A stretch of DNA of 64,000 bases from Soehngenia sp. (GTDB lineage: Bacteria; Bacillota; Clostridia; Tissierellales; Tissierellaceae): positions 1 to 64,000 of the forward strand of contig JAGXFX010000019.1 in the NCBI GenBank assembly GCA_024637045.1. The letters are read 5' to 3'. Made by a program: the position numbers and the translations under genes. The notes below the pieces were generated by a model. That model saw nothing but the letters and a program-made list of their open reading frames with translations. It searched no databases and was not told the origin of the DNA. Each line of letters opens with the position of its first letter. Position 1 is the first letter of the stretch. Shown piece by piece: positions 1 through 9,753 of the stretch.

Positions 1-164
1 ATATTATTGGTTTTGATAGTCAGATTTACGGAAAAGAAATTGAGATATTCTTCCTGGAATATGTAAGGCCAGAGAAAAAATTTGATTCAATTGATGAACT
101 TAAGAAAAAAATGCAGGAAGATATCCGGTATGTTGAGCAAAATACAGATTTACATTTAAAGTGA
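1..164 (+). CDS. ribF: C-terminal end of bifunctional riboflavin kinase/FAD synthetase (partial)
   Basis: The window opens inside a + strand gene read from base 3 and stopping with TGA at 162-164; 53 residues remain. The fragment contains 'DSQIYGKEIEIFFLEYVRPE' followed by a 'FDSIDELKKKMQEDI' segment. This is the usual end of the riboflavin kinase domain of RibF, where a beta strand with an R-P/E-x-K-F motif leads into a last helix that counts off 'eL..qI..Di'. RibF makes FMN and FAD from riboflavin in the cytoplasm. In Bacillota ribF commonly sits directly upstream of rpsO, as here. The flavokinase active site and the whole adenylyltransferase domain lie outside the window. Confidence 0.75.
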   Translation, partial: IIGFDSQIYGKEIEIFFLEYVRPEKKFDSIDELKKKMQEDIRYVEQNTDLHLK

Positions 165-193
165 AGTATGATAGACTTTATATGTTAAGGATT

Positions 194-240
194 ACCTTTA
201 GCAATGCTTGCCGTTCCTCAGCGCTTGCATAGCTGATGGT
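194..240 (+). promoter_or_regulatory. Hairpin in the rpsO leader, possible S15 autoregulatory element
   Basis: Arms 194-202 and 232-240 pair over nine positions with one U-U mismatch, and an inner helix forms between 204-207 and 227-230. The structure ends about 13 bases before the rpsO Shine-Dalgarno and has no U-run, so it is not a terminator. Ribosomal protein S15 commonly represses its own mRNA by binding leader structures of this kind. The assignment rests on position and pairing only. Confidence 0.4.
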
Positions 241-266
241 GAATAAAAAAAATGGAGGTGCAATTA

Positions 267-533
267 ATGTTAACAAGAGAAGAAAAAGACAAGATTATGG
301 AAGATTACCAAATGCACGAAGGTGATACAGGATCACCAGAGGTACAAATTGCATTGCTTACTCACAGGATTATTTCTGTAAATGATCACTTGCAGACACA
401 CAAGAAAGATCATCACTCAAGAAGAGGTCTTCTTAAGATGGTTGGACAAAGAAGAAATCTTTTAAGATATTTACAGAATAAGGATATTGAGAGATATCGT
501 TCTTTAATTGAAAAACTAGGCATCAGAGGTTAA
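267..533 (+). CDS. rpsO: 30S ribosomal protein S15
   Basis: An 88-residue protein, the normal length for S15 (E. coli 89), beginning [10 protein letters not shown]. It carries the conserved '[17 protein letters not shown]' and '[20 protein letters not shown]' blocks that bind the 16S rRNA three-way junction. S15 is a primary binding protein in assembly of the small-subunit platform. An upstream in-frame ATG at 252 overlaps the Shine-Dalgarno GGAGGTG (254-260), so the start at 267, seven bases after that site, is preferred. The gene is followed by a hairpin and then pnp, the classic rpsO-pnp pair. Confidence 0.97.
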   Translation: MLTREEKDKIMEDYQMHEGDTGSPEVQIALLTHRIISVNDHLQTHKKDHHSRRGLLKMVGQRRNLLRYLQNKDIERYRSLIEKLGIRG

Positions 534-535
534 TT

Positions 536-555
536 AGAGCGGGACATCCCGCTCT
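536..555 (+). terminator. Hairpin between rpsO and pnp
   Basis: Perfect 8-bp inverted repeat AGAGCGGG/CCCGCTCT with a four-base loop, starting three bases after the rpsO stop. It is followed by ATTAGTTTA rather than a solid U-run, so termination may be partial. The rpsO-pnp gap is an RNase processing region in other bacteria. Confidence 0.55.
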
Positions 556-614
556 ATTAGTTTATAGACTATATGTTACAGACGAGAAAAGAAGAATTTA
601 CAAGGAGGTATTTT

Positions 615-2729
615 ATGGAAAGAAAATTCCACTACACCTTGGCAGGAAGAGAACTAACCATAACCACAGGAAAAGTCGCTGAACAGGCAAGCGGAGCATG
701 TCTTGTTCAATACGGTGATACCGTTGTTGTGGTAACAGCTACTCAGTCAAAGAAACCAAAAGAAGGTTTAGACTTTTTCCCGTTAAGTTGTGATTACGAA
801 GAAAAACTATACTCAGTTGGTAAAATCCCAGGGGGATTTATCAAAAGAGAGGGTAGACAAAGCGAAAGAGCAATACTGACATCCAGACTTATTGACAGAC
901 CAATCAGACCATTGTTTCCTGATGGATTTAGGAATGAAGTGCAGATAGTTGCTACTGTTATGTCCGTTGATCAGGACAACAGCCCAGAAATATCAGCAAT
1001 GATAGGATCATCTATCGCATTGTCAATATCTGACATACCATTTCCAGAACCTACAGCATCAGTAAATGTAGGACTTGTAAATGGAGATATAGTTATAAAT
1101 CCAGATAGCAATCAAAGAGAAGTGTCAGAACTTGATCTTGTTGTGTCCGGAACAAAAGATGCAATAATGATGGTAGAAGCAGGTGCGAAGTTTGTAACTG
1201 AGGAAACCATGCTGAAAGCAATACTGGCAGGACATGCTGAAATAAAAAAACTATGCATGTTTATCGATGAAATAGTCCATGCAGTAGGCAAAGAGAAAGT
1301 AGAATATAAACTTTTCCTTCCAGCGGAAGAAATTCAATCAAAGGTTGAAGAACTTGGCAAGGCAAAACTGGCACTGGCACTTAACACCGAAGATAAGGTG
1401 GAGAGAGAAGAAAAGTTATCTGCTGTTAAGGATGAAATACTTCAGGCAGCATTGGAAATATTCCCTGATAACGAGAAACATATAAAAGAAGTAATGGGCA
1501 ATATAATTAAAAGTAATGTTAGAAGGCTTATAACTGAGGAATCGAGAAGACCAGACAACAGAGAACTTGATGAAATTAGACCAATCAGCTCAGAGGTAGG
1601 CTTGCTGCCAAGAGTCCACGGTTCAGGATTATTCAATCGAGGACAGACTCAGGTTCTTACAATAGCTACTCTTGGAGCATCAGGAGATATGCAGATAGTT
1701 GATGGAATCGGAGACGATGAGTCCAAGAGGTATATGCATCATTACAATTTCCCGGCGTATTCTGTAGGTGAAACCAGACCCATGAGGGGACCTGGAAGAC
1801 GTGAAATTGGCCACGGAGTTCTCGCTGAAAGAGCCCTTGAACCCGTAATACCACCAGAAGCTGAATTCCCTTATACATTGAGATTGGTATCAGAGGTTCT
1901 CAGCTCTAATGGTTCAACATCGCAAGCAAGTGTATGCGGTAGTACTCTCGCATTACTTGATGCAGGAGTACCAATAAAAGCATCGGTAGCAGGTATTGCA
2001 ATGGGTCTAATCAAAGAGAATGACAAAATTGCTATTTTGACTGATATTCAAGGTCTTGAAGATCATCTTGGAGATATGGACTTTAAAGTTGCCGGAACCA
2101 GTGAAGGTATCACGGCTATCCAGATGGACATCAAGATTTCAGGAATCAGCGAGGAAATAATGAGAGTGGCACTTGAGAAGGCAAGAATTGCAAGGCTGCA
2201 CATTCTTGGAAAAATGGATGAGACCATATCACAACCTCGAGAAGAGATGTCACCATATGCACCAAGAATACAGACGCTTCAGGTACATCCTGATAAAATC
2301 AGAATGATAATTGGACCTGGAGGAAAGGTAATAAACAAAATAATCGATGAGACTGGCGTTAAAATTGATATCGATGACACTGGTAAGGTTTCTATTGTAT
2401 CAAACGATGGCGAAGGTAGTAAAAAAGCTATTGAAATGATAGAAAACATAATTAAGGAAGTTGAAGCTGGTGAAACATACAAAGGTAAAGTTACCAAGAT
2501 AATGAATTTTGGAGCTTTTGTAGAGGTACTACCAGGCAAGGAAGGACTTGTTCACATATCCCAGCTTGCCAAGGAAAGAGTCAATAAGGTAGAAGACGTC
2601 GTTGCTGTTGGAGATGAGATTATGGTGAAAGTCATGGAGATAGACAAACAAGGTAGAATAAACCTATCTAGAAAAGCTCTCCTAAAAGATGAACCTAAAT
2701 CAGAAGACGATAGCGAGAAAAAAGACTAA
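615..2729 (+). CDS. pnp: Polyribonucleotide nucleotidyltransferase (PNPase)
   Basis: A 704-residue phosphorolytic 3'-5' exoribonuclease that degrades RNA to nucleoside diphosphates. Two RNase PH-like domains are visible: the first near residues 10-140 ('[19 protein letters not shown]', '[17 protein letters not shown]') and the second near 310-540 ('[20 protein letters not shown]', '[10 protein letters not shown]'). They are followed by a KH domain ('[17 protein letters not shown]') and a C-terminal S1 domain ('[18 protein letters not shown]'). The order and length match the bacterial family. The start at 615 is set by the SD AAGGAGG at 602-608; the longer open frame from 573 has no ribosome site. 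It probably acts as a trimer and may cooperate with RNase Y, encoded further downstream. Confidence 0.97.
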   Translation: MERKFHYTLAGRELTITTGKVAEQASGACLVQYGDTVVVVTATQSKKPKEGLDFFPLSCDYEEKLYSVGKIPGGFIKREGRQSERAILTSRLIDRPIRPLFPDGFRNEVQIVATVMSVDQDNSPEISAMIGSSIALSISDIPFPEPTASVNVGLVNGDIVINPDSNQREVSELDLVVSGTKDAIMMVEAGAKFVTEETMLKAILAGHAEIKKLCMFIDEIVHAVGKEKVEYKLFLPAEEIQSKVEELGKAKLALALNTEDKVEREEKLSAVKDEILQAALEIFPDNEKHIKEVMGNIIKSNVRRLITEESRRPDNRELDEIRPISSEVGLLPRVHGSGLFNRGQTQVLTIATLGASGDMQIVDGIGDDESKRYMHHYNFPAYSVGETRPMRGPGRREIGHGVLAERALEPVIPPEAEFPYTLRLVSEVLSSNGSTSQASVCGSTLALLDAGVPIKASVAGIAMGLIKENDKIAILTDIQGLEDHLGDMDFKVAGTSEGITAIQMDIKISGISEEIMRVALEKARIARLHILGKMDETISQPREEMSPYAPRIQTLQVHPDKIRMIIGPGGKVINKIIDETGVKIDIDDTGKVSIVSNDGEGSKKAIEMIENIIKEVEAGETYKGKVTKIMNFGAFVEVLPGKEGLVHISQLAKERVNKVEDVVAVGDEIMVKVMEIDKQGRINLSRKALLKDEPKSEDDSEKKD

Positions 2730-2738
2730 TAGAAACAG

Positions 2739-2772
2739 AACATGAACCTTTAAACGGTTCATGTTTATTTTT
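2739..2772 (+). terminator. Terminator after pnp
   Basis: Perfect 10-bp arms AACATGAACC (2739-2748) and GGTTCATGTT (2756-2765) with a 7-base loop, then TATTTTTG. It ends the rpsO-pnp unit. Confidence 0.85.
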
Positions 2773-2832
2773 GTTAACAAACAAGTTTATAATTGATAAA
2801 ATAGTATTTGAAATTAATAGTTGGAGGGAAAT

Positions 2833-4107
2833 ATGCATACAATAAGAAAATTGGATAATGGTATTAGAGTAATTATGCACGAAATCCCCTATTTGAAATC
2901 AGCAACACTTGGTATAATAACAAACAGCGGATCTTTTTATGAAAACAGTATTAATAATGGTGTTTCTCATTTTATTGAACATATGCTTTTCAAAGGTACA
3001 AAAAAAAGAAATTCACGAGAAATTGCAGAAGCTATGGATGACATCGGAGGTCAGATAAATGCTTTTACCAGCAAGGAGCATACTTGTTTTTACGGTAAAG
3101 TCATCGATGAACATTTACCGATAGCTATCGATGTACTAAGTGACATGATTACCAACTCAAATTTTGACGAGAATGAAATTCAAAAGGAAAAGGGAGTCAT
3201 AATTGAGGAAATTAATATGTACAAGGATTTTCCAGAGGACTTGGTTTTTGAAATGCTCACTGAACAAACCTATAGAGAAATCAGTCTTGCTTATCCAATT
3301 CTTGGTACGACTGACACAGTTAAGAGTTTTGATAAAGACATTTTGTATTCCTACTTTAAAAAGAGATATACACCGGATCAAATGGTAATCTCAATCGTAG
3401 GAAGTTTTTCTGAAGATGAAACAATAAAGCTTCTTAATGAAACTTTTGGGAACTTTAATAATTATGGTAAAAGCGACGAAGAACGTGTTTCTTATGATTT
3501 TGAACCCGCAAATTCAATAAATGGTCTGAGCAAAGATATTGAGCAATTTAATCTTGCTCTGGGATTTCAAGGACCATCTACCTATTCTGATGATATCTTC
3601 CCGATGATGATTGTAAACAATATTATTGGAGGAACAATAAGTTCGAGACTATTTCAGGAAATAAGAGAAGAAAAAGGTCTTGTTTACACAATCGAGTCAT
3701 CTCTTTCATCATATAACGGTGCAGGTATGTTTTCAATTTATGCGGGTTTAACCGAAGAAAATGCAACAACTGTAGCAGAATTAATCAAGTCGGGAATTGA
3801 TAAGCTAAAGGATGAACTTATTACTGGCTCAGAACTTGAAAAAGCGAAGGAACAACTTAAAGGTTCATACATTTTGAGCCTGGAGGGAACATTTAATAAG
3901 ATGTATGAACTGGGCAAGAACTTGTTGCATGACAAACCCATCGAAACACCGGAAATGGTTTTGCATCATATCAATAATATTAAGTTGACAGACATCGAAA
4001 AAGTTGTCTATAAATATCTAGATTGGAATCAGATGAATCTATCTTATGTTGGTCCAGTAAAAAACACTGAGGTATTTGATGAAAGTATTAGAAATATATT
4101 TTATTGA
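2833..4107 (+). CDS. M16 family zinc protease (MlpA/YmxG-like)
   Basis: A 424-residue member of the insulinase/mitochondrial processing peptidase family. The inverted zinc motif HxxEH appears as HFIEH at residues 46-50, and the downstream glutamate is supplied by the 'IIEEINMYKD' region. The second half carries the family's inactive-lobe pattern, including 'LFQEIREEKGLVYTIESSLS', which forms the R/Y substrate pocket. In B. subtilis the equivalent gene also sits just after rpsO-pnp, which supports the MlpA/YmxG assignment; the physiological substrate is unknown. The start is ATG 2833, six bases after GGAGGG; a TTG at 2821 lies over the ribosome site. No signal peptide, so it is probably cytoplasmic. 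dut follows 14 bases later. Confidence 0.9.
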   Translation: MHTIRKLDNGIRVIMHEIPYLKSATLGIITNSGSFYENSINNGVSHFIEHMLFKGTKKRNSREIAEAMDDIGGQINAFTSKEHTCFYGKVIDEHLPIAIDVLSDMITNSNFDENEIQKEKGVIIEEINMYKDFPEDLVFEMLTEQTYREISLAYPILGTTDTVKSFDKDILYSYFKKRYTPDQMVISIVGSFSEDETIKLLNETFGNFNNYGKSDEERVSYDFEPANSINGLSKDIEQFNLALGFQGPSTYSDDIFPMMIVNNIIGGTISSRLFQEIREEKGLVYTIESSLSSYNGAGMFSIYAGLTEENATTVAELIKSGIDKLKDELITGSELEKAKEQLKGSYILSLEGTFNKMYELGKNLLHDKPIETPEMVLHHINNIKLTDIEKVVYKYLDWNQMNLSYVGPVKNTEVFDESIRNIFY

Positions 4108-4121
4108 TTGGAGGAATATAA

Positions 4122-4553
4122 ATGAAAGTAAAAATTGTTAACAATGGGAATCTACCATTACCTGAGTACAAGACTCATGGAGCATCAGGTATCGATCTTA
4201 TGGCTAATCTGGAAACGACAATAGTTCTTCAACCTATGGACAGATACCTTGTCCCAACTGGTCTACATGTTGAGATTCCAGATGGTTTTGAAGCCCAGAT
4301 AAGGGGCAGGAGCGGTCTGGCTGCAAAGAATGGTATAACACTTGCCAACGGAGTTGGAACCATCGACAGCGACTATAGAGGAGAAATAAAGGTAATACTA
4401 ATTAATCTGGGTACGGAACCTTTTGAAATCAAACATGGTGACAGGATTGCTCAGATGATACTTGCAAAATATGAGAAAATACAATTCCAGCCTGTCAATT
4501 CATTGGAAGATACGGATAGAGGAGCAGGAGGATTTGGCCATACTGGCAAGTAG
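4122..4553 (+). CDS. dut: dUTP diphosphatase
   Basis: A 143-residue trimeric-type dUTPase that hydrolyses dUTP to dUMP and diphosphate, keeping uracil out of DNA and feeding thymidylate synthesis. The family motifs occur in order: 'GASGIDLMAN' (I), 'IRGRSGLAAKNGI' (II), 'GTIDSDYRGEI' (III, with the catalytic Asp and Tyr pocket), 'GDRIAQMIL' (IV) and the glycine-rich C-terminal arm 'RGAGGFGHTGK' (V). Length is standard. The SD TTGGAGG lies 8 bases upstream of the ATG, and the M16 protease gene ends 14 bases before, so the two are probably co-transcribed. Confidence 0.96.
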   Translation: MKVKIVNNGNLPLPEYKTHGASGIDLMANLETTIVLQPMDRYLVPTGLHVEIPDGFEAQIRGRSGLAAKNGITLANGVGTIDSDYRGEIKVILINLGTEPFEIKHGDRIAQMILAKYEKIQFQPVNSLEDTDRGAGGFGHTGK

Positions 4554-4593
4554 ATTGCTATTTAATGTTATAGATTTAAATCCAAGCAATCAT

Positions 4594-4622
4594 TTGACCT
4601 TAAGATGATATCAGAGTATAAA
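4594..4622 (+). promoter_or_regulatory. Predicted sigma-A promoter for uppP-ftsK operon
   Basis: TTGACC (4594-4599), 17-base spacer, TATAAA (4617-4622). A second -10-like TATAAT lies at 4628-4633 without a matching -35. This leaves a leader of about 170 bases before uppP in which I see no clear structure. Confidence 0.6.
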
Positions 4623-4797
4623 TGTGTTATAATCAATTTGTGGAGACATTATCAAAACTAAGTATACTAGCGCGAGTTTTCATATAACAACTAATGGAAA
4701 ATAAATATTCATTGAGTTAAATTAATTTTTGCATAGGAATTTCCAAAGGCTATTATATCACGTCTGCATATGCTTGCTTTTGAAGGAGGACATTAAT

Positions 4798-5622
4798 TTG
4801 AATTGGATAGAAGCAATTATTTTAGGAATATTTCAAGGAGTAGCTGAGTTCTTGCCGATTAGCAGTTCAGGGCATCTAGCTCTATTGCAGCATTTGTTTG
4901 GTATAACTGAAGGCAATTTATTTTTCACGGAAATGCTTCATTTTGGAACTTTGATTTCAATAATTATAGTTTATTTTAATGATGTTAAAAAGATTATAAT
5001 TGAATTTTTAGTTTTATTGGGTGACTTGATCATGAGAAGAAAAGTTGATGAGTTGACTGATCATCAGAAACTCGGACTTTTGATACTCTCAGGATCAGTT
5101 CCCACAGCAATAATAGGAATAACATTCGAAGATTTTTTTGAATCTTTATACACCTCACTTATCCCCATTGGAATTGCACTATTGTTTACAGGATTTCTTC
5201 TTTGGTTTGCAGAGAAAAAAGGTTCGGAACATAAAGATATAAAGAAAATGTCTTTTTTCGATTCACTAATTATTGGTACATTCCAGGGTATGGCAATAAT
5301 ACCAGGAATCTCAAGATCCGGTTCAACAATAGTAGCAGGACTGCTTAGGGGACTAAAAAAACCACTTACAACTGAATTCTCATTTCTCCTAGCACTACCT
5401 GCCACGTTTGGGGCATTTCTCCTCGGTATAATTAAAGTCATCAGAGGTGGAGAAGGAGTAATTGTAAACATGCCACTTTTTACTGGTATTGCTTTATCGA
5501 CTCTCGTTGGAGTAGTCTCAATTAAAGCACTAATAAAAATTTTGAATAAGAATAAACTGCACTATTTCTCATATTATCTTTGGGTTGTCGGTACACTTAC
5601 AATAATTAGTCAGCTTATATGA
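4798..5622 (+). CDS. uppP: Undecaprenyl-diphosphate phosphatase
   Basis: A 274-residue polytopic membrane protein of the UppP/BacA family. It recycles undecaprenyl pyrophosphate to the monophosphate lipid carrier used for peptidoglycan and other envelope polymers; overproduction gives bacitracin resistance in other species. The signature 'EFLPISSSGH' is at residues 17-26 and the second motif 'PGISRSGSTI' lies in the middle of the protein. Hydrophobic segments cover most of the length. The start is a TTG at 4798, eight bases after the strong SD GAAGGAGG (4782-4789); the open frame extends upstream to 4729 but that part lacks a ribosome site and does not match the family. ftsK follows after 14 bases. 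Confidence 0.94.
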   Translation: MNWIEAIILGIFQGVAEFLPISSSGHLALLQHLFGITEGNLFFTEMLHFGTLISIIIVYFNDVKKIIIEFLVLLGDLIMRRKVDELTDHQKLGLLILSGSVPTAIIGITFEDFFESLYTSLIPIGIALLFTGFLLWFAEKKGSEHKDIKKMSFFDSLIIGTFQGMAIIPGISRSGSTIVAGLLRGLKKPLTTEFSFLLALPATFGAFLLGIIKVIRGGEGVIVNMPLFTGIALSTLVGVVSIKALIKILNKNKLHYFSYYLWVVGTLTIISQLI

Positions 5623-5636
5623 CAGAGGTGAATTAA

Positions 5637-7862
5637 ATGAAAAAGAAAGTTCCTACTACGAAAAACAAAAATAAATCCAACAACCTATCAAATAAGATGA
5701 ATACTGATATTCTGGGGATGATAATCCTTGCTGTTGGAGTAATAATACTTATCAGTCTGTTCAGCACAAGAATGGGAATAATCGGAAACGCAGTCAATGG
5801 GACCACTTTTTCAATGATGGGCTTCGGAGGCTATTTCTTTCCATTATTTATTATAGGTACTGGAATAGTCCTTATGCTCGAAAGATTTGACAGTATTCAG
5901 CTAAGAATAATCATTGCTCTTTCAATTATATTTATTGGATTTCTTATAGTATTGGATGGTATAAATTCACTTGACTTAACATTTCTAGAAAGAATAAGAC
6001 AGGGAGTGGAGATTTCAAAGGCAAATAGGGGAGGGGGCTTAATAGGTAGCTTTTTTGGGTTCTTTTTCTACAAACTTTTTGGATCAATAGGTACATATGT
6101 AGTTGTAGCATTTGCAATTACTGTAAGCTTGCTTATAATAACAAATCTTACAGTTAAAGAAGTTGTCTCAAAAGCAAAGATGATTTCACATCAGCGTGAT
6201 AATAGTTCCCGGAAGGAATCAGTAATGAAATCTACACCTAACGATTCATCCCTAGATAAATCAAAATCATCAGGGCATACTGATGAACAAATACGAATAA
6301 CGGACTATTCATCTCAGACACAGAGTGATGGTAAGGAAGATATTCAGCAGAAGCAAATCAAGAAAAAACCTGTACTCGATGAGAAAAGTGTCAAAAAAGA
6401 AAGTGTGCAAATTGATTCCCACGTTCGTGAAAAACATGAACAGGCACAGAAGATTATATACAGAATTCCTCCAATGACATTCTTGAACTCACCAGGAAAA
6501 AAAGGAGAGTCAAACGACAGAAAAACAATACTTGAAAATGCACGAATGATCGAGGAAACAATGAAAAACTTTGGAATTGATGCTTCAATTTCTCATATAA
6601 ATGTTGGACCTACAATAACATGTTATGAACTTTCACCTGCTCCAGGAATCAAATTGAGTAGAATTGTGTCTTTATCTGATAATATTGCCTTAAGCCTTGC
6701 CTCTTCTGATATACGTATTGAAGCACCAATTCCAGGAAAGGCAGCTGTTGGAATTGAGGTGCCAAACAAGATAAAAGATATGGTGTTTTTCAAGGAGCTT
6801 ATCCAATCCAGGGAGTTTTCAGATATACAGACAGACATACCACTTGCTCTGGGAAAAGACATTAATGGGAAAGTAGTTGTATCTTCAATAGATAAAATGC
6901 CACATCTATTGATAGCGGGCGCCACAGGATCTGGTAAAAGCGTCTGTATAAACACCATTATAATGAGTCTTGTATATAAGAGTTCACCTGAGGATGTCAA
7001 ACTTCTACTTATTGACCCAAAGGTTGTAGAGCTAAGTGTTTACAATGGTATTCCACACCTTCTGATCCCAGTGGTAACTGATGCTAAAAAAGCAGCATTC
7101 GCACTTAACTGGGCAGTTGGTGAAATGGAAAAGAGATATAAAATATTTGCTAAAAATAATGTAAGAGATATAAAGTCATATAACGAAAAACACGCAGAAG
7201 ATGGTGAAAAGCTACCCAAAATTGTGATTATCATTGATGAACTTGCTGATCTTATGATGATAGCAGCTCAGGAAATCGAAGAATACATTGCTAGACTTGC
7301 TCAAATGGCTAGAGCTGCTGGCATGTACCTTATAGTAGCTACTCAAAGACCTTCAGTGGATGTAATAACTGGTACCATAAAGGCTAACATCCCGTCTAGA
7401 ATAAGCTTTGCTGTATCATCTCAAGTTGATTCAAGGACAATACTTGACATGTCCGGGGCTGAAAAACTACTTGGGCAAGGAGATATGCTTTTTTATCCTT
7501 CAAGCTATTCAAAACCTGTAAGACTGCAGGGAGCATTTATATCCAACAAAGAGGTGGAGGATGTCGTATCATTTCTCCATGATCAGAATGAGACAATGTA
7601 TGACGAAGATGTAATAGAAGTTGTACAGAATACCAAAAATATGGATATGCATGAAACAGATGAGCTTCTATCAGAAGCTATAAGCCTGGTTATAAATGAA
7701 GGGGTGGCCTCCATATCGTTACTTCAGAGAAAACTCCGCATAGGCTATGCTAGAGCCGCCAGATTAATTGATGAGATGGAGGTTAGAGGGATAGTAGGAG
7801 GTTTTGAAGGTAGTAAACCTAGAAAAGTGCTTGTCAGTGAAGAAGATTTTGAACAAGATTAG
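5637..7862 (+). CDS. ftsK: DNA translocase FtsK/SpoIIIE
   Basis: A 741-residue septal DNA pump. The N-terminal 180 residues contain about four membrane spans. A charged linker rich in Lys, Ser and Gln follows (roughly 185-280), then the RecA-like motor with Walker A 'GATGSGKS' at 428-435 and Walker B 'KIVIIIDELADLMM'. The C-terminal winged-helix gamma domain ('LRIGYARAARLIDEMEVRGI') reads polar DNA sequences and directs transport. Length and layout match Bacillota SpoIIIE/SftA-type proteins with membrane anchors. Sequence alone does not separate a vegetative FtsK from a sporulation SpoIIIE. SD GAGGTG precedes the ATG by 7 bases; rimO starts 10 bases after the stop. Confidence 0.95.
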   Translation: MKKKVPTTKNKNKSNNLSNKMNTDILGMIILAVGVIILISLFSTRMGIIGNAVNGTTFSMMGFGGYFFPLFIIGTGIVLMLERFDSIQLRIIIALSIIFIGFLIVLDGINSLDLTFLERIRQGVEISKANRGGGLIGSFFGFFFYKLFGSIGTYVVVAFAITVSLLIITNLTVKEVVSKAKMISHQRDNSSRKESVMKSTPNDSSLDKSKSSGHTDEQIRITDYSSQTQSDGKEDIQQKQIKKKPVLDEKSVKKESVQIDSHVREKHEQAQKIIYRIPPMTFLNSPGKKGESNDRKTILENARMIEETMKNFGIDASISHINVGPTITCYELSPAPGIKLSRIVSLSDNIALSLASSDIRIEAPIPGKAAVGIEVPNKIKDMVFFKELIQSREFSDIQTDIPLALGKDINGKVVVSSIDKMPHLLIAGATGSGKSVCINTIIMSLVYKSSPEDVKLLLIDPKVVELSVYNGIPHLLIPVVTDAKKAAFALNWAVGEMEKRYKIFAKNNVRDIKSYNEKHAEDGEKLPKIVIIIDELADLMMIAAQEIEEYIARLAQMARAAGMYLIVATQRPSVDVITGTIKANIPSRISFAVSSQVDSRTILDMSGAEKLLGQGDMLFYPSSYSKPVRLQGAFISNKEVEDVVSFLHDQNETMYDEDVIEVVQNTKNMDMHETDELLSEAISLVINEGVASISLLQRKLRIGYARAARLIDEMEVRGIVGGFEGSKPRKVLVSEEDFEQD

Positions 7863-7872
7863 GAGAGATTAA

Positions 7873-9210
7873 ATGAATAGAAGAACTGTAAACATTGTTA
7901 CTTTGGGTTGTTCAAAGAATGAAGTAGATTCTGAGTTAATGCAAAGTATACTTGATAAAGAAAATTTTGGTTACTCAGAAAATCCAATGGAAGCAGATAT
8001 TATAATAGTAAACACTTGTGGATTTATAGAAGCCGCTAAAGAAGAATCAATAGATACAATACTTGAAATGTCAAAATACAAGACAGATGGTAATTGCGAA
8101 CATCTGATTCTAGCAGGTTGTCTTGCGCAAAGATATTCAAATGAATTGATGGATGAAATGCCGGAAGTTGATGCAATAATGGGCACGGGCAATATTAAGG
8201 ATTTAAACGGCATATTAACCGGTCTGCAAGAAAAAAAGAGAATTATTCAGTCGGATGATGTAGATAGTCCATATATTGAAGGAGTTAAAAGAATTGTTAC
8301 ATCTCCAACATCCTATGTAAGAATATCTGAAGGATGTGATAATCTTTGTACCTATTGCATAATTCCTTCATTAAGAGGTAAACACAGGAGCAGAAAAATT
8401 GAGGATATTGTAAATGAAGTTATTAATCTTTCTGATCAAGGGGTAAAAGAAGTAATCCTAATTGCTCAAAACACCTCAGATTATGGTATAGACATTTATG
8501 GTGAATACAGTCTACATCTGCTTCTTGACAAACTAAACAAGGTAGATGGCATTGAGTTTATAAGGTTGCTATATCTCTACCCCGACAATATTGACGGCAA
8601 GCTGATAGAAAGTATGAAAAGAAACGCAAAGGTAGCTCATTATCTGGACATACCTCTTCAACATGCAAGCGACAACGTGTTGAAACTGATGAACAGAAGA
8701 ACTACAAACAAAGCAATTCGAAGAACTATCCTTAACCTAAGGAGAGAAATACCTGACATAGTAATCAGAACAACTTTCATAGTAGGGTTTCCTGGTGAAA
8801 CTGAAGAGGATTTTCGAGAGCTTTACAATTTCGTTGAAGAAATAAAGTTCGACAAGTTAGGTGTTTTCACCTATTCCAAGGAGGAAAATACTCCTGCTTA
8901 CAGTATGCCTAATCAGATCGATGAGAATGTCAAAGAAGAGCGTAGAGACAGACTCATGGAGTTACAAAAATCAATATCTGAGAACCTGATGAGCAGCAAA
9001 GTTGGAAAGGTATATAAAGTAATGGTGGATGAACTTGCTGACGATGGTCTATATACAGGAAGAAGTTTCATGGATAGCCCTGAAATTGATGGAGTTATTT
9101 ATTTTAAATCCGATATAAATCATGAAATAGGAGATATAGTAAAGGTAAAGACTACAGAATATCTAGAGTATGATCTATTGGGGGAGTTGGCTGATGAATC
9201 TGGCAAATAA
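7873..9210 (+). CDS. rimO: Ribosomal protein S12 methylthiotransferase
   Basis: A 445-residue radical-SAM methylthiotransferase that modifies the conserved Asp of ribosomal protein S12. The N-terminal UPF0004 domain has the Cys ligands in 'LGCSKNEVDSE', 'NTCGFIEAAKEESID' and 'AGCLAQRY'. The radical-SAM cluster motif CxxxCxxC is 'CDNLCTYC' in 'EGCDNLCTYCIIPSLRGKHR'. A TRAM domain closes the protein ('GRSFMDSPEIDGVIYF'). The 'GFIEAAKEESID' segment is typical of RimO rather than MiaB, whose own gene lies at 29.8-31.1 kb. The SD AGGAGA is 6 bases upstream. The last 17 bases overlap pgsA. Confidence 0.95.
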   Translation: MNRRTVNIVTLGCSKNEVDSELMQSILDKENFGYSENPMEADIIIVNTCGFIEAAKEESIDTILEMSKYKTDGNCEHLILAGCLAQRYSNELMDEMPEVDAIMGTGNIKDLNGILTGLQEKKRIIQSDDVDSPYIEGVKRIVTSPTSYVRISEGCDNLCTYCIIPSLRGKHRSRKIEDIVNEVINLSDQGVKEVILIAQNTSDYGIDIYGEYSLHLLLDKLNKVDGIEFIRLLYLYPDNIDGKLIESMKRNAKVAHYLDIPLQHASDNVLKLMNRRTTNKAIRRTILNLRREIPDIVIRTTFIVGFPGETEEDFRELYNFVEEIKFDKLGVFTYSKEENTPAYSMPNQIDENVKEERRDRLMELQKSISENLMSSKVGKVYKVMVDELADDGLYTGRSFMDSPEIDGVIYFKSDINHEIGDIVKVKTTEYLEYDLLGELADESGK

Positions 9211-9739
9211 GATAACCTTATTCAGAGTATTTTTGGTTCCGATTTTTATGATATCTTTTCTCTTGGAAAGTCCAGGTCCAACTTATATTTCTGCAGCAAT
9301 TTTTGTATTTGCTTCCTTGACAGATACGCTGGATGGATATATAGCTAGAAGCAGAAATCTTGTAACAAACTTCGGCAAGTTTGTAGACCCATTGGCAGAT
9401 AAGGTTTTAACTTCTGCAGCATTAATTCTTTTAGTTGGTACTGGTACTATTCCATCCTGGGTTGTAATACTTATAATAACCAGGGAATTTACCATATCCG
9501 GTTTCAGAATTATAGCAGCATCAGAAGGTATTACCATTGCTGCAAGTCCATGGGGAAAACTTAAGACTATAACCCAGCTGATAGCCATAGTACTGCTTTT
9601 GCTTGATAATTTTCCATTCAATTATCTATCAATACCTATGGATATGATTATGTTATATATAGCTCTTATACTAACAATAATTTCCGGTGTGGACTATATA
9701 GTTCGTAATATAGGAAATATAAACATGAATGATATTTGA
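9194..9739 (+). CDS. pgsA: CDP-diacylglycerol-glycerol-3-phosphate 3-phosphatidyltransferase
   Basis: A 181-residue integral membrane enzyme that makes phosphatidylglycerophosphate, the committed step to phosphatidylglycerol. The CDP-alcohol phosphatidyltransferase signature D-x2-DG-x2-AR-x8-G-x3-D-x3-D is complete: it begins 'DTLDGYIARSRN' and ends 'GKFVDPLADK'. Hydrophobic segments flank it. The start at 9194 follows a GGGGGAG site and overlaps the rimO end, implying translational coupling; the open frame from 9170 has no such site. The rimO-pgsA-cinA-recA order is common in Bacillota. Confidence 0.95.
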   Translation: MNLANKITLFRVFLVPIFMISFLLESPGPTYISAAIFVFASLTDTLDGYIARSRNLVTNFGKFVDPLADKVLTSAALILLVGTGTIPSWVVILIITREFTISGFRIIAASEGITIAASPWGKLKTITQLIAIVLLLLDNFPFNYLSIPMDMIMLYIALILTIISGVDYIVRNIGNINMNDI

Positions 9740-9753
9740 TTGGAGATGTATCA

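Noticed and set aside
5064-5471. Antisense 135-residue frame opposite uppP
   Set aside because: No ribosome site or family match; arises from codon bias of the sense gene.
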